Positions 8,158 to 15,523 of a DNA stretch of 64,000 nt are shown piece after piece. Every line of letters begins with the position of its first letter. Position 1 is the first letter of the stretch. The position numbers and the translations under genes were made by a program. The notes under the pieces are model-generated. The model was given only the letters and a program-made list of their open reading frames with translations. It ran no database searches and was not told the origin of the DNA. The stretch is taken from positions 1,868,613 to 1,932,612 of the forward strand of contig AP021856.1 in assembly GCA_017347445.1 (NCBI GenBank), given 5' to 3'. The stretch is from Candidatus Brocadia pituitae. Its GTDB lineage: Bacteria; Planctomycetota; Brocadiia; Brocadiales; Brocadiaceae.

Positions 8158-8250
8158 TGGCGGAGAGGCCGGGATTCGAACCCGGGGTAGAGATTTTGTC
8201 TCTACAACGGTTTAGCAAACCGTCGCTTTCAGCCGCTCAGCCACCTCTCC
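8158..8250 (-). tRNA. tRNA-Ser (GCU anticodon)
   Basis: On the minus strand the sequence folds as a class II tRNA: acceptor GGAGAGG pairs with CCTCTCC, followed by G and an encoded CCA; the D arm contains TGGCTGAGCGG; the anticodon arm is ACGGT-TTGCTAA-ACCGT with anticodon GCU; the long variable arm is GTAGAGA...TCTCTAC; and the T arm carries GGTTCGAATCC. The long variable arm and GCU anticodon identify serine (AGC/AGU codons). Confidence 0.95.
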
Positions 8251-8298
8251 GGACTGGTATCACCCTGTAAAAAACGTCTTTTTTTCAGCAATCCTCTT

Positions 8299-8374
8299 CA
8301 CAACCCCCTGAATCCCCATTTTCTAAGGGGGAATTGAGAAAATCTCCCTTAATAAAGGGGGCAAGGGGGTTGTG
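8299..8374. repeat. Dispersed C-run/G-run hairpin element, copy B
   Basis: CACAACCCCC at 8299-8308 is inverted at 8365-8374 (GGGGGTTGTG) and followed by TTTTTTT. Between them are further facing C and G tracts. The layout resembles the elements at 2561 and 61491 though the sequence is less alike. It lies between the two serine tRNA genes and could end transcription of the upstream tRNA. Confidence 0.6.
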
Positions 8375-8402
8375 TTTTTTTGCTGACATTGCCATTCATC
8401 TA

Positions 8403-8433
8403 AAAGTCGCTGCCAAAGGCAGCCTGATTTAAA
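8403..8433. repeat. Short dispersed repeat (copy 2 of 2)
   Basis: GTCGCTGCCAAAGGCAGCC followed by TGATTTAAA matches the copy at 2704-2735 closely. The second arm of the internal palindrome (GGCTGCC / GGCAGCC) is better preserved here. Confidence 0.55.
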
Positions 8434-8596
8434 TGGAGGATCTCCCCTTTTTCTGGCACTTAGTTGCAGCTCTACAGTATTCTGTCATCTCCTTGAGGTT
8501 ATTTTTCAACAAAACAACCACGGATATCCTTTCTCCATACTCAAGATATGCGTGGTTTATTCCTGAGAGTTAAGCGCTAATACCTCTGACAGTACA

Positions 8597-8686
8597 TGGC
8601 GGAGGGAGTAGGATTCGAACCCACGGGAGACTTTCGCCTCCAGCAGTTTTCAAGACTGCCGCCATAGTCCACTCGGCCATCCCTCC
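8597..8686 (-). tRNA. tRNA-Ser (UGA anticodon)
   Basis: Minus-strand class II tRNA: acceptor GGAGGGA pairs with the 3' TACTCCCTCC-type end (G then encoded CCA), the D arm contains TGGCCGAGTGG, the anticodon arm is GCAGT-CTTGAAA-ACTGC with anticodon UGA, the variable arm is GGAGGCGAAAGTCTCC-like, and the T arm has GGTTCGAATCC. It reads UCN serine codons. It is about 30 bp downstream of the DUF151 gene's stop and shares its direction. Confidence 0.95.
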
Positions 8687-8715
8687 TCGGGTTTATGAAC
8701 CTGTCAGGAACAGGG

Positions 8716-9123
8716 TTATAACTCACTTTCCGATTTACAAACTTCCTCTAATACCTTTGGAGAAACAAAGATCGGCGTATTCTTTTGCATTGCTACCGCA
8801 ATAGCGTCACTGGGTCTTGAATCAATTTCTACCATTAAACCGTTCTGCTGCAATACGATCTTTGCATAAAAGGTATTATTCCTCAGGTCGTTAATTACGA
8901 TTTTTATTATTCCCGCATGTAGACCTTCAATAATGTTGCCTATCAGATCGTGTGTCAAAGGACGCGGTGTGGTAACCCCCTTCACTGCCCGGTCGATTGC
9001 CCATGCCTCGTGGAGACCAATGACGATCGGGAAACTTCGTTGCCCTTCCCGTTCCTTCAAAACAATAATCTGGTGATCGCTGGTCTCCGTAATGATGATC
9101 TTTGAAAGTTCCATCGGAATCAT
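8716..9123 (-). CDS. Bifunctional nuclease family protein (DUF151)
   Basis: The 135-residue protein shows the hallmarks of the DUF151 family: an N-terminal strand with hydrophobic repeat, FPIVIGLHEAWAI near residue 31, RPLTHDLIGNIIEGL in the middle, and SRPSDAIAVAMQKNTPIFV near the C-terminus. Members are reported to have nuclease activity in plants and actinobacteria; the biochemical role in this lineage is unknown. A sigma-70-type promoter lies about 80 bp upstream. The stop is followed by the UGA-serine tRNA gene on the same strand. Confidence 0.88.
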   Translation of the reverse strand: MIPMELSKIIITETSDHQIIVLKEREGQRSFPIVIGLHEAWAIDRAVKGVTTPRPLTHDLIGNIIEGLHAGIIKIVINDLRNNTFYAKIVLQQNGLMVEIDSRPSDAIAVAMQKNTPIFVSPKVLEEVCKSESEL

Positions 9124-9205
9124 ACCGCATCCCCTTTTTTAGAGCGATAATTTTGCGAGCACAAACAGGCCATCATATTTTCCTGTACCGGACAAACTAG
9201 CTGAA

Positions 9206-9233
9206 ATTGTAGCACATTGACCCCTTTTGTCAA
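9206..9233 (-). promoter_or_regulatory. Sigma-70-type promoter for the DUF151 gene
   Basis: On the minus strand TTGACA (9228-9233) is separated by 16 bases from TACAAT (9206-9211), close to consensus, with transcription expected from about 9199. It points at the DUF151 gene starting at 9123. Its presence argues that the 88-codon open frame covering 9120-9386 is not a gene. Confidence 0.75.
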
Positions 9234-9384
9234 ATAATTTTTCAGTTTTAGGGGTGCTGTTGCTCCCTGCAAACGGTCTAAAACCTTGCAGTGACCTGAA
9301 ACGTTATTGACACTTACCTGTTCTGGCTGATATACTAACTTCCCGTCAACAATAACCCCTTGACGTTTTCTATCAGAAAAAGGC

Positions 9385-10152
9385 ATGAACTCGTTATCCT
9401 CCCATTTTTATAACAAAACAGCCACTGGAAATAGACTTGCAAATAGGGAATCGTATTATCATCGTTCAAAAAACTTAGCAAGGAGTTTTTTGTTTATCCT
9501 GCCATTATTGGTCTTATATGAAGTTGGCATTGCATTGCAAGGGTCAGGCATAAAGAATGCCTCAGATGTCTTTGTCGAAAAGATTTTTAGTCTGTTGGGC
9601 AAAAATGGTTCTTTGATATTTAATTTTCTGGTTATTGCCTTCTTGCTGATATCAATTATTTACATAGAAAAAAAATATCAACTGGATTTTATAACCTTCA
9701 TTTTCATGTTTTTAGAAAGTGTGGTGTATGCCTTTTTTATAGGGAATGTTCTTGGGTACGTTGTGTATAAAATATTATTTCCTTATGCACTGGCAATGCC
9801 TTTTTCCATGAATGCGTGGTTGGGAGTTATTCTTTCAATCGGGGCAGGGGTATATGAAGAGATTGTATTCCGTCTTTTGCTTATCACGGCATTATCCTTT
9901 ATCTTTGCAACGCTCTTAAAAATCTCCAAGCCCGTCAGCAAAATATTAAGCATCATGATGGGCGCCTTGCTCTTTGCCGCTATGCACTATGTGGGAACTT
10001 TAGGTGATATTTTTACGAACACGAATTTTACCTTCAGGGCATTGTCGGGAATCGTCTTGTCCACCATCTTTCTGTTTCGGGGGTTGGGTGTTGCCGTTTA
10101 CACTCATGCTATTTACGATGTGCTTTCCGTGTTAAAACCGTTTCATATTTGA
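9385..10152 (+). CDS. CPBP-family intramembrane metalloprotease
   Basis: Polytopic membrane protein of 255 residues with about seven hydrophobic segments. The family's catalytic pattern is present: EE at residues 158-159 followed by R163 (GAGVYEEIVFR), FAAMH with His201, and a third motif with His near 241 (THAIYDVL). Related proteins are CAAX-type proteases (Rce1) and bacteriocin self-immunity proteins. The neighbour ubiX begins 10 bp downstream, suggesting an operon with ubiX and mazG, although no functional link is evident. The start may be one of several in-frame positions in the first 30 codons. Confidence 0.85.
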   Translation: MNSLSSHFYNKTATGNRLANRESYYHRSKNLARSFLFILPLLVLYEVGIALQGSGIKNASDVFVEKIFSLLGKNGSLIFNFLVIAFLLISIIYIEKKYQLDFITFIFMFLESVVYAFFIGNVLGYVVYKILFPYALAMPFSMNAWLGVILSIGAGVYEEIVFRLLLITALSFIFATLLKISKPVSKILSIMMGALLFAAMHYVGTLGDIFTNTNFTFRALSGIVLSTIFLFRGLGVAVYTHAIYDVLSVLKPFHI

Positions 10153-10162
10153 GGGGGGTAGG

Positions 10163-10777
10163 GTGGAAAATATTGTCGTCGGCATTACCGGAGCCAGCGG
10201 AGCCATTTATGCCCAACGCCTGCTGCAAATCCTTTGCAGAAAAGAATACAATATCCATTTGTCGATATCGGATGCTGCAGTCCTCGTTATCAAACATGAG
10301 TTGGGAATTGACTTACATTACTATCGTTTTAATCTTGTACAATTTTTGGGTTATACTACCGACAATATTACCCATTATAATAACTCGGACATTGGCGCGA
10401 CTATCGCCAGTAGTCGCTATCCAACCAAGGCAATGATCATTGTTCCATGCAGTATGAACACCCTGTGCTCTGTTGCCCATGGTATTTCCCATAATCTTAT
10501 TCAACGCGCGGCAAGCATCACTCTTAAAGAGGGCCGAAAGCTCATAGTGGTGCCACGCGAAACGCCATTATCTTCTATCCATCTGGAAGCTATGCTAAAA
10601 TTATCCTCTATAGGGGCATGCGTCTTACCAGCCATGCCCGGGTTTTATCATCAACCAAAAACGATAGATGAACAGGTGAATTTTGTTGTGGCGAAGATGT
10701 TGGACGTATTACAGATAAAACACGACCTCATTCCTGAATGGCACGGAGAAGCATTTACCAGGACAGCGGATGGATAA
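10163..10777 (+). CDS. ubiX: Flavin prenyltransferase UbiX
   Basis: Makes prenylated FMN, the cofactor of UbiD-type decarboxylases, from FMN and dimethylallyl phosphate. The 204-residue protein begins ENIVVGITGASGAIYAQ, the flavin-binding loop, and contains VVPCSMNTLCSVAHG, LIQRAASITLKEGRKLIVVPRETP and the LPAMPGFYH stretch of the family. It starts with GTG at 10163, preceded by GAGGGGGG. A UbiD partner is not in the window. In an organism without ubiquinone the pair would serve menaquinone or other decarboxylations, which is inference. Confidence 0.95.
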   Translation: MENIVVGITGASGAIYAQRLLQILCRKEYNIHLSISDAAVLVIKHELGIDLHYYRFNLVQFLGYTTDNITHYNNSDIGATIASSRYPTKAMIIVPCSMNTLCSVAHGISHNLIQRAASITLKEGRKLIVVPRETPLSSIHLEAMLKLSSIGACVLPAMPGFYHQPKTIDEQVNFVVAKMLDVLQIKHDLIPEWHGEAFTRTADG

Positions 10778-10801
10778 AATCATTGCGAACCTTGTTACAC
10801 C

Positions 10802-11089
10802 ATGGAAATTGATCAATTCCAAAAACTTATTGAGGATACCTATTTAAAAAAAGACGCACAACGCGGTCTTTCTAAAACCTTTATGTGGTTTGCAGAAGAG
10901 GTTGGGGAACTTTCCCGTGCGCTGAGAGAGAACAACAAAGAAGAGATGAAAAAAGAGTTTGCCGATGTGCTTGCCTGGCTCTTTACCCTGGCAAGTTTAT
11001 CGGGTATTAAAATGGAAGAAACCCTTGGTAAATACACCACGGGGTGTCCCGTTTGTAAAAAAATTCCATGTATTTGTGAAGAGAAATAG
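10802..11089 (+). CDS. MazG-like nucleotide pyrophosphohydrolase
   Basis: A 95-residue all-alpha NTP-PPase with the metal-binding pattern EEVGEL near residues 30-35 and EEMKKEFADVLAWL near 46-59 (E..E and E..D). The C-terminal 20 residues carry CPVCKKIPCIC, a small cysteine cluster that may bind zinc, which is an extension beyond the minimal MazG fold. Probably clears non-canonical nucleotides. It lies between ubiX and sppA in the same direction with short gaps. Confidence 0.85.
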   Translation: MEIDQFQKLIEDTYLKKDAQRGLSKTFMWFAEEVGELSRALRENNKEEMKKEFADVLAWLFTLASLSGIKMEETLGKYTTGCPVCKKIPCICEEK

Positions 11090-11100
11090 AGAAGGGGTTT

Positions 11101-12186
11101 ATGACAAGCACAACATATGACAATATGCCGCCGGGATCAGGGTGGCAACCGGTATACATTAAAAAATCGAAGGGCGCTGGTTTTTGGGTTGCCGTGGGAC
11201 TTGCCTTGTTTTTCTTCTTATGTACTTTGCTGTTCTTTGTCCTCTTTATTAGTTCTCTTGTGCTCAACAAGGTGCTCGTAACAAGCAATTCAACAAAAGA
11301 CAGGAAATATGTTGAGGAAACTATTGTCGAAGGAAGCGGGGAAAACAAGGTTGCCATTATCCCCATCAAGGGCATATTGAGTAATGAGTCGGCAGAGGGT
11401 CTCTTTCTGGAAAAACCCAGCATTGTCGAGATCGTAAAGCAACAACTCGATCAGGCCGCAGACGATACACAGGTAAAAGCGGTTCTGTTAGAAGTCGATA
11501 GTCCTGGCGGCGGTATTACCGCAAGCGATATGATCTATCATCAGATTACAACATTTAAAGCCAGGACGCAGAAAAAGGTGGTTGTCTATATGCAGGACAT
11601 CGCTGCATCGGGTGGATACTACATCTCCGCTGCAGCGGACGCTATTATTGCGCATCCTACAACGATTACGGGCAGTATTGGGGTGATTATGCCATTAATC
11701 AATGTTGCGGAACTCATTAGCCGGTATGGCATCAAAGACAATTCCATTGCATCGGGGAACTTAAAAGAAATCGGCTCTCCGCTGAAACAGATGACGGCAG
11801 ACGAGGCAGACGTGTTAAAAGGCATCATTGATGAAATGTATCTGCAATTCATTAAGGTAATTTCCACGGGAAGGAACCTGGATATTGAAGTGGTAAAAAA
11901 GATTGCTGACGGAAGGATCTATACCGGTAAACAAGCCCTTGAAAAAGGGTTAGTTGATGAATTAGGCTACCAGGAAGACGCCATTAATCTGACAAAAAAA
12001 CTGGCTGGGCTTACTGAAGCAACAATCGTACGTTATGAAAAACATTACGGAATGGCTGACCTTTTTGGGTTAATGACCAGAAAATTTTTCCAAAATAATA
12101 CGATACGGCTTGATATTTCTCAATTACAAGAACAGAGTGATTGCAGACCTATGTACCTTTGGAATGGGTATTCCAGGGGTGAATAG
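11101..12186 (+). CDS. sppA: Signal peptide peptidase SppA, short form
   Basis: Membrane serine protease of the S49 family that degrades cleaved signal peptides. The 361-residue protein has a cytoplasmic lead, a membrane segment at about residues 28-55, then one peptidase domain: EVDSPGGGI at 131-139, the nucleophile Ser170 in IAASGGYY and the general-base Lys222 in SGNLKEIGSP. This is the 36-kDa type, which works as an octamer, not the 67-kDa double-domain type. The gene follows mazG by 11 bp and is probably co-transcribed with it. Confidence 0.93.
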   Translation: MTSTTYDNMPPGSGWQPVYIKKSKGAGFWVAVGLALFFFLCTLLFFVLFISSLVLNKVLVTSNSTKDRKYVEETIVEGSGENKVAIIPIKGILSNESAEGLFLEKPSIVEIVKQQLDQAADDTQVKAVLLEVDSPGGGITASDMIYHQITTFKARTQKKVVVYMQDIAASGGYYISAAADAIIAHPTTITGSIGVIMPLINVAELISRYGIKDNSIASGNLKEIGSPLKQMTADEADVLKGIIDEMYLQFIKVISTGRNLDIEVVKKIADGRIYTGKQALEKGLVDELGYQEDAINLTKKLAGLTEATIVRYEKHYGMADLFGLMTRKFFQNNTIRLDISQLQEQSDCRPMYLWNGYSRGE

Positions 12187-12257
12187 TTTATGAACTGCAA
12201 TGCAGGATTAGGCTAAAGGATAAAATGATCTTGATTTATTTATGAAGGAAGGGGATT

Positions 12258-12683
12258 GTGAAAAAGTCAATTTACTTGTTGCCATTATTAGCGTTACTGT
12301 TGTTTTCTTATTCTTATGCTGATGATGTAAATGTTATCAAAAAAGGCAGTTATGCCGTCAATTTGGAGAGTAAACCCATTAAGGCGAATAGCAGTATAGT
12401 TGAATATTTTGATATTGATTCTATAGGCAACAAAATACCTGACCAGATTTTTGCAACGGTTGAAACAGGTGATTGGGTTTCCTCTTTACCAAACACTGTT
12501 TTTGTAAGTGATTCTAACAATATTGCAGATAAATGCATTGAATACTGGGATGTAAGTTTTGCAAAGGTTAAGGATGGTGGCAGGGTAACTTTTACAAGAA
12601 CCATAATAAACAATGACAGTGTTGATAGGGAATCCTATTCCTGGAACTTAGAAATTAGATATCAATTTGTTAAATATCGTTAA
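12258..12683 (+). CDS. Hypothetical exported protein
   Basis: Starts with GTG at 12258 after a GAAGGAAGGGG ribosome-binding site. The first 21 residues (KKSIYLLPLLALLLFSYSYA, cleavage after YADD or SYA) form a clear signal peptide. The mature part, about 120 residues, is rich in beta-type sequence, contains no cysteine apart from one, and matches no family that I recognise. Periplasmic or surface location is likely. It follows sppA by about 70 bp in the same direction. Confidence 0.7.
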   Translation: MKKSIYLLPLLALLLFSYSYADDVNVIKKGSYAVNLESKPIKANSSIVEYFDIDSIGNKIPDQIFATVETGDWVSSLPNTVFVSDSNNIADKCIEYWDVSFAKVKDGGRVTFTRTIINNDSVDRESYSWNLEIRYQFVKYR

Positions 12684-12698
12684 ATCGTAATAATTAAA

Positions 12699-12749
12699 AT
12701 GGTTCGAGTTCGTTTTGCGCCTTCGCTTATTGGACTCTTACAATTCTGA
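12699..12749 (+). pseudogene. 5' stub of a second gltX copy
   Basis: The frame from ATG at 12699 reads MVRVRFAPSLIGLLQF then TGA at 12747. The true gltX start at 13310 reads MIRVRFAPSPTGLLHI, and the DNA of the two stretches matches at about 40 of the first 46 bases. The homology stops there. The MNT gene's ATG (12751) begins one base after the stub's stop, so ribosomes finishing the stub could restart on it. Confidence 0.75.
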
Positions 12750-12750
12750 C

Positions 12751-13110
12751 ATGAATGATAAAATAATTAAAAATTTTTTGGAGTTGATTAAACCGTTAAC
12801 GCAACACATCGCAGAAATCTATCTTTTCGGTTCACGGTGCAGGGATGACTGGCGACCTGATTCAGATTACGACCTCCTCATTGTTCTTGAAAGGAAGGAT
12901 AGATTTATTATTGACCAGCTGTATGATGCAGTAATGGAAATTTTACTTTCTACAGCCAGACTCATATCACTTAAAATATTTACCGTTTCAGAATTTGATC
13001 GCCTGAAATCCATCCCAACTCCGTTCATAAGCAATGTTATAAAAGAAGGAATAAAAATTGGACACTACAACAAAAGCACTCATCATTGGGTATGTGCAGA
13101 AGGCAAATAA
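12751..13110 (+). CDS. Minimal nucleotidyltransferase (MNT) domain protein, antitoxin type
   Basis: A 119-residue protein of the MNT family with the catalytic pattern LFGSRCRDDWRPDSDYDLLIV (GS followed by DxD) at about residues 22-41. MNT proteins partner HEPN RNases, which they inactivate by AMP transfer. The start at 12751 fits family length; the frame extends upstream to 12715 but that part overlaps the gltX stub. The reading frame overlaps the downstream HEPN relic by about 50 bases, more than usual, and its final 19 residues (after KIGHYNK) may be abnormal. Confidence 0.8.
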   Translation: MNDKIIKNFLELIKPLTQHIAEIYLFGSRCRDDWRPDSDYDLLIVLERKDRFIIDQLYDAVMEILLSTARLISLKIFTVSEFDRLKSIPTPFISNVIKEGIKIGHYNKSTHHWVCAEGK

Positions 13111-13264
13111 AAAATTAGAAGTTGCGGAGAAACTACTGAAATCATCCGACTATGAGGTGTTCTCCTATATAGACAAAGCAACAGCGGAAACGGCAATATC
13201 TGAAGCAAAGGAATTTCTCAAGTAAACAACAGCGTATTTAGAAAGATTGGGAGTGACTTTTTAG
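13058..13264 (+). pseudogene. Decayed HEPN-domain toxin gene
   Basis: The frame starting TTG at 13058 reads ALIIGYVQKANKKLEVAEKLL, the first helix of HEPN proteins, then jumps after SSDYE to VFSYIDKATAETAISEAKEFLK, which is the last helix. The middle of the domain, which should carry the RNase motif R-x(4-6)-H, is missing. An in-frame TAA at 13223-13225 is followed by TTAYLERLG in the same frame up to TAG at 13262, so the original C-terminus is also cut off. The toxin is therefore expected to be dead while the MNT partner is intact. Confidence 0.7.
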
Positions 13265-13309
13265 CCGTTTGTACAGAAGCTTATCAAGATATTACTTTAC
13301 TAAACAATT

Positions 13310-14755
13310 ATGATTCGCGTTCGTTTTGCGCCTTCACCTACAGGTCTCTTACATATCGGAAATGCACGCATGGCCGTTTTTAACTGGTTATTTGCACGAC
13401 GGCATAAAGGCACCTTTCTCCTGAGGATCGAGGATACCGATGTTGTCCGTTCTGAGAAAAAGTATAGAGACCAACTCATCGGAGACCTGCGCTGGTTAGG
13501 ATTGGCCTGGCAGGAAGGACCTGATGTGGGTGGTCCATACGGTCCCTATTTACAGTCAGAACGTTTGCATATCTATCATGATATCTGCCAGAGATTCTTA
13601 CAAGAAGGGCTTGCATACCGATGCTATTGTACGCCGGAGGAATTGGAAGAACGCAGACAGATTGCGAAAAGAGCAGGACAGCCACCGCGATATGACAACC
13701 GGTGTCGCAACTTATCGGAACAACAAAAACAGGCGTTTGAGACATCCGGGCTGAATTCTACCGTCCGTTTTAAAGTGCCGGAGGAGTTACTCGTCTTTGA
13801 AGATTTAATTCGTGGGACATGTCAGTTTGACATGAGTTTGTTTGGTGATTTTGTGATTATGCGGTCAGATGGAACGCCTTCGTTCCACTTTGCCGTTGCT
13901 GTGGATGACACCCTGATGCAGATTACCCACGTCATCCGGGGAGAGGACCATCTGTCAAATACGCCGTGTCATATCTTGCTTTTTCATGCATTGGGTCAAA
14001 AACCTCCGCAATTCGCCCATCTGTCGCTTACCATGGGTGCAGATCGAGCCCTCCTGAGCAAACGGCATGGGGCATTTTCTCTTTCAGAATACCGTAAATT
14101 GGGTTATTTGCCGGAGGCGCTTCTTAACTACATGATGCTTCTCGGTTGGGCGCCAAAAGACAAAAAAGACAAATTTAAAGCTGACGATATTATCGATACG
14201 TTTGAGATCGGCGCGATGAGCAAGGCATCATCGGTATTTGACCAGCAAAAATTAGATTGGTTAAGCGGGCAATACCTCCGGGAGGCAGAGATAGAAAGGC
14301 TTGTCAATTTAGCGATCCCGTACCTGCAAGCTGCAGACCTTGTTACCTCAGATGAAAATGCAATTGACATGACCGCCTTGAGACTGATCGTGGATACGGT
14401 GCGAAACAACATATCCTGTATGTCTCAAATTACCCAGGAGGCAAATATCTTTTTTAGAGATGTTGTTGTCAGTGAACAGCATGTTGAGTTTCTATCGTCA
14501 GAGATCACGCAGTCGATACTTTTGTCTTTTTACCAGGAACTCGGTAAGATAAACTCACTTTCTCCTGAAATTTTCAAAGATATTCTAAAAGCCGTTCAAA
14601 AAGAGACAAAAGTGAATGGTAAGGGGCTTTATCTGCCTGTCAGGATTGCCCTAGCCGGCAGGGAACATGGGCCGGAACTTTATGCTATTGCCAATATTTT
14701 GGGTGTTGATACTTGCAAGAAAAGGATCGAACGTTTTCTTTTGGTGAAAAAGTAA
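13310..14755 (+). CDS. gltX: Glutamate--tRNA ligase
   Basis: Class I aminoacyl-tRNA synthetase that charges tRNA-Glu. The 481-residue protein has the HIGH-type motif in PSPTGLLHIGNAR (residues 8-20), a cysteine-containing insertion near residues 105-125 (YRCYCTPEEL), the GEDH stretch at about 205 and the KMSKS-type LLSKRHG at about 245. The C-terminal anticodon-binding domain is complete, with VRIALAGREHGPEL near 444. Length is usual. The gene is preceded by a toxin-antitoxin relic and a stub of its own 5' end, which implies a rearrangement upstream of it. Confidence 0.96.
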   Translation: MIRVRFAPSPTGLLHIGNARMAVFNWLFARRHKGTFLLRIEDTDVVRSEKKYRDQLIGDLRWLGLAWQEGPDVGGPYGPYLQSERLHIYHDICQRFLQEGLAYRCYCTPEELEERRQIAKRAGQPPRYDNRCRNLSEQQKQAFETSGLNSTVRFKVPEELLVFEDLIRGTCQFDMSLFGDFVIMRSDGTPSFHFAVAVDDTLMQITHVIRGEDHLSNTPCHILLFHALGQKPPQFAHLSLTMGADRALLSKRHGAFSLSEYRKLGYLPEALLNYMMLLGWAPKDKKDKFKADDIIDTFEIGAMSKASSVFDQQKLDWLSGQYLREAEIERLVNLAIPYLQAADLVTSDENAIDMTALRLIVDTVRNNISCMSQITQEANIFFRDVVVSEQHVEFLSSEITQSILLSFYQELGKINSLSPEIFKDILKAVQKETKVNGKGLYLPVRIALAGREHGPELYAIANILGVDTCKKRIERFLLVKK

Positions 14756-14811
14756 CTATTCCGTTACGGTAGTAGTTCACCCGGCTAAATGCTTTGGTAA
14801 GGAGATGTATT

Positions 14812-15369
14812 ATGGCACAAATTGTTGTTGAAAAAGAGGCGAAAAGATACACCTACGAGGATTACTGTAATATCTCAGACGACAAGCGATATGAACTTAT
14901 TGACGGGGAATTACTCATGACGCCATCTCCAATTACGAGACATCAAAGGATTTCTGGTAAACTTGAATTTATCCTAAAGAGATTTATAATGGAAAATCAA
15001 CTTGGAGAACTCTTTTATGCTCCTTATGATGTGCATTTTGATAACGAGAATGTTGTTCAACCCGACATCCTCTTTATTTCAAAGGACAGATCGGGGATTA
15101 TTGGAGAGAAAAATGTCCAGGGCGCCCCTGATCTCGTGGTAGAAATAATCTCAGAGAATAGCGCTTATCGGGATATGGTGCAGAAGAAGAAACTGTATGC
15201 GAAGTTTGGTGTAAAGGAATACTGGATAGTAATTCCGGAAGGTGAGGAGATAGAGATTTACACCCTGAAGGAAAATGCCTATCAGCTTTATCAGGCATAC
15301 GGCAAAGGCAATAGCCTCGAATCCCCCTTGCTGAAAGGTTTGACACTAAAAGTAATGGATATATTTTGA
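14812..15369 (+). CDS. Uma2 family (DUF820) endonuclease-fold protein
   Basis: A protein of 185 residues with a PD-(D/E)xK nuclease fold: YELIDGELLMTPSP near residues 26-39, VQPDILFIS near 82, and PDLVVEIISENS then KLYAKFGVKEYWIV as the catalytic core, with D, E and K in place. The start at 14812 has TAAGGAGATG about ten bases upstream. Uma2 proteins are common in cyanobacteria and planctomycetes and often accompany mobile DNA, but their biological target is not established. No partner gene is adjacent. Confidence 0.85.
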   Translation: MAQIVVEKEAKRYTYEDYCNISDDKRYELIDGELLMTPSPITRHQRISGKLEFILKRFIMENQLGELFYAPYDVHFDNENVVQPDILFISKDRSGIIGEKNVQGAPDLVVEIISENSAYRDMVQKKKLYAKFGVKEYWIVIPEGEEIEIYTLKENAYQLYQAYGKGNSLESPLLKGLTLKVMDIF

Positions 15370-15523
15370 TGCTTTATGATACCCCGTTACAGCTAAGCAG
15401 CAACCAGTCTCCTTTAAAATTTGCCGTAAGCTCGGTTGAACGAAAAGGGGGGATGGGGTATTTTTGTACCAGTAATATAGAGAAACTATTATAAAATAGC
15501 TTTGGGATTTTAAGAATTCAATC

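Noticed and set aside
9120-9386. 88-codon open frame between the DUF151 gene and the CPBP protease gene
   Set aside because: It contains a near-consensus promoter for the DUF151 gene, overlaps both neighbours, and its translation has no protein-like pattern.
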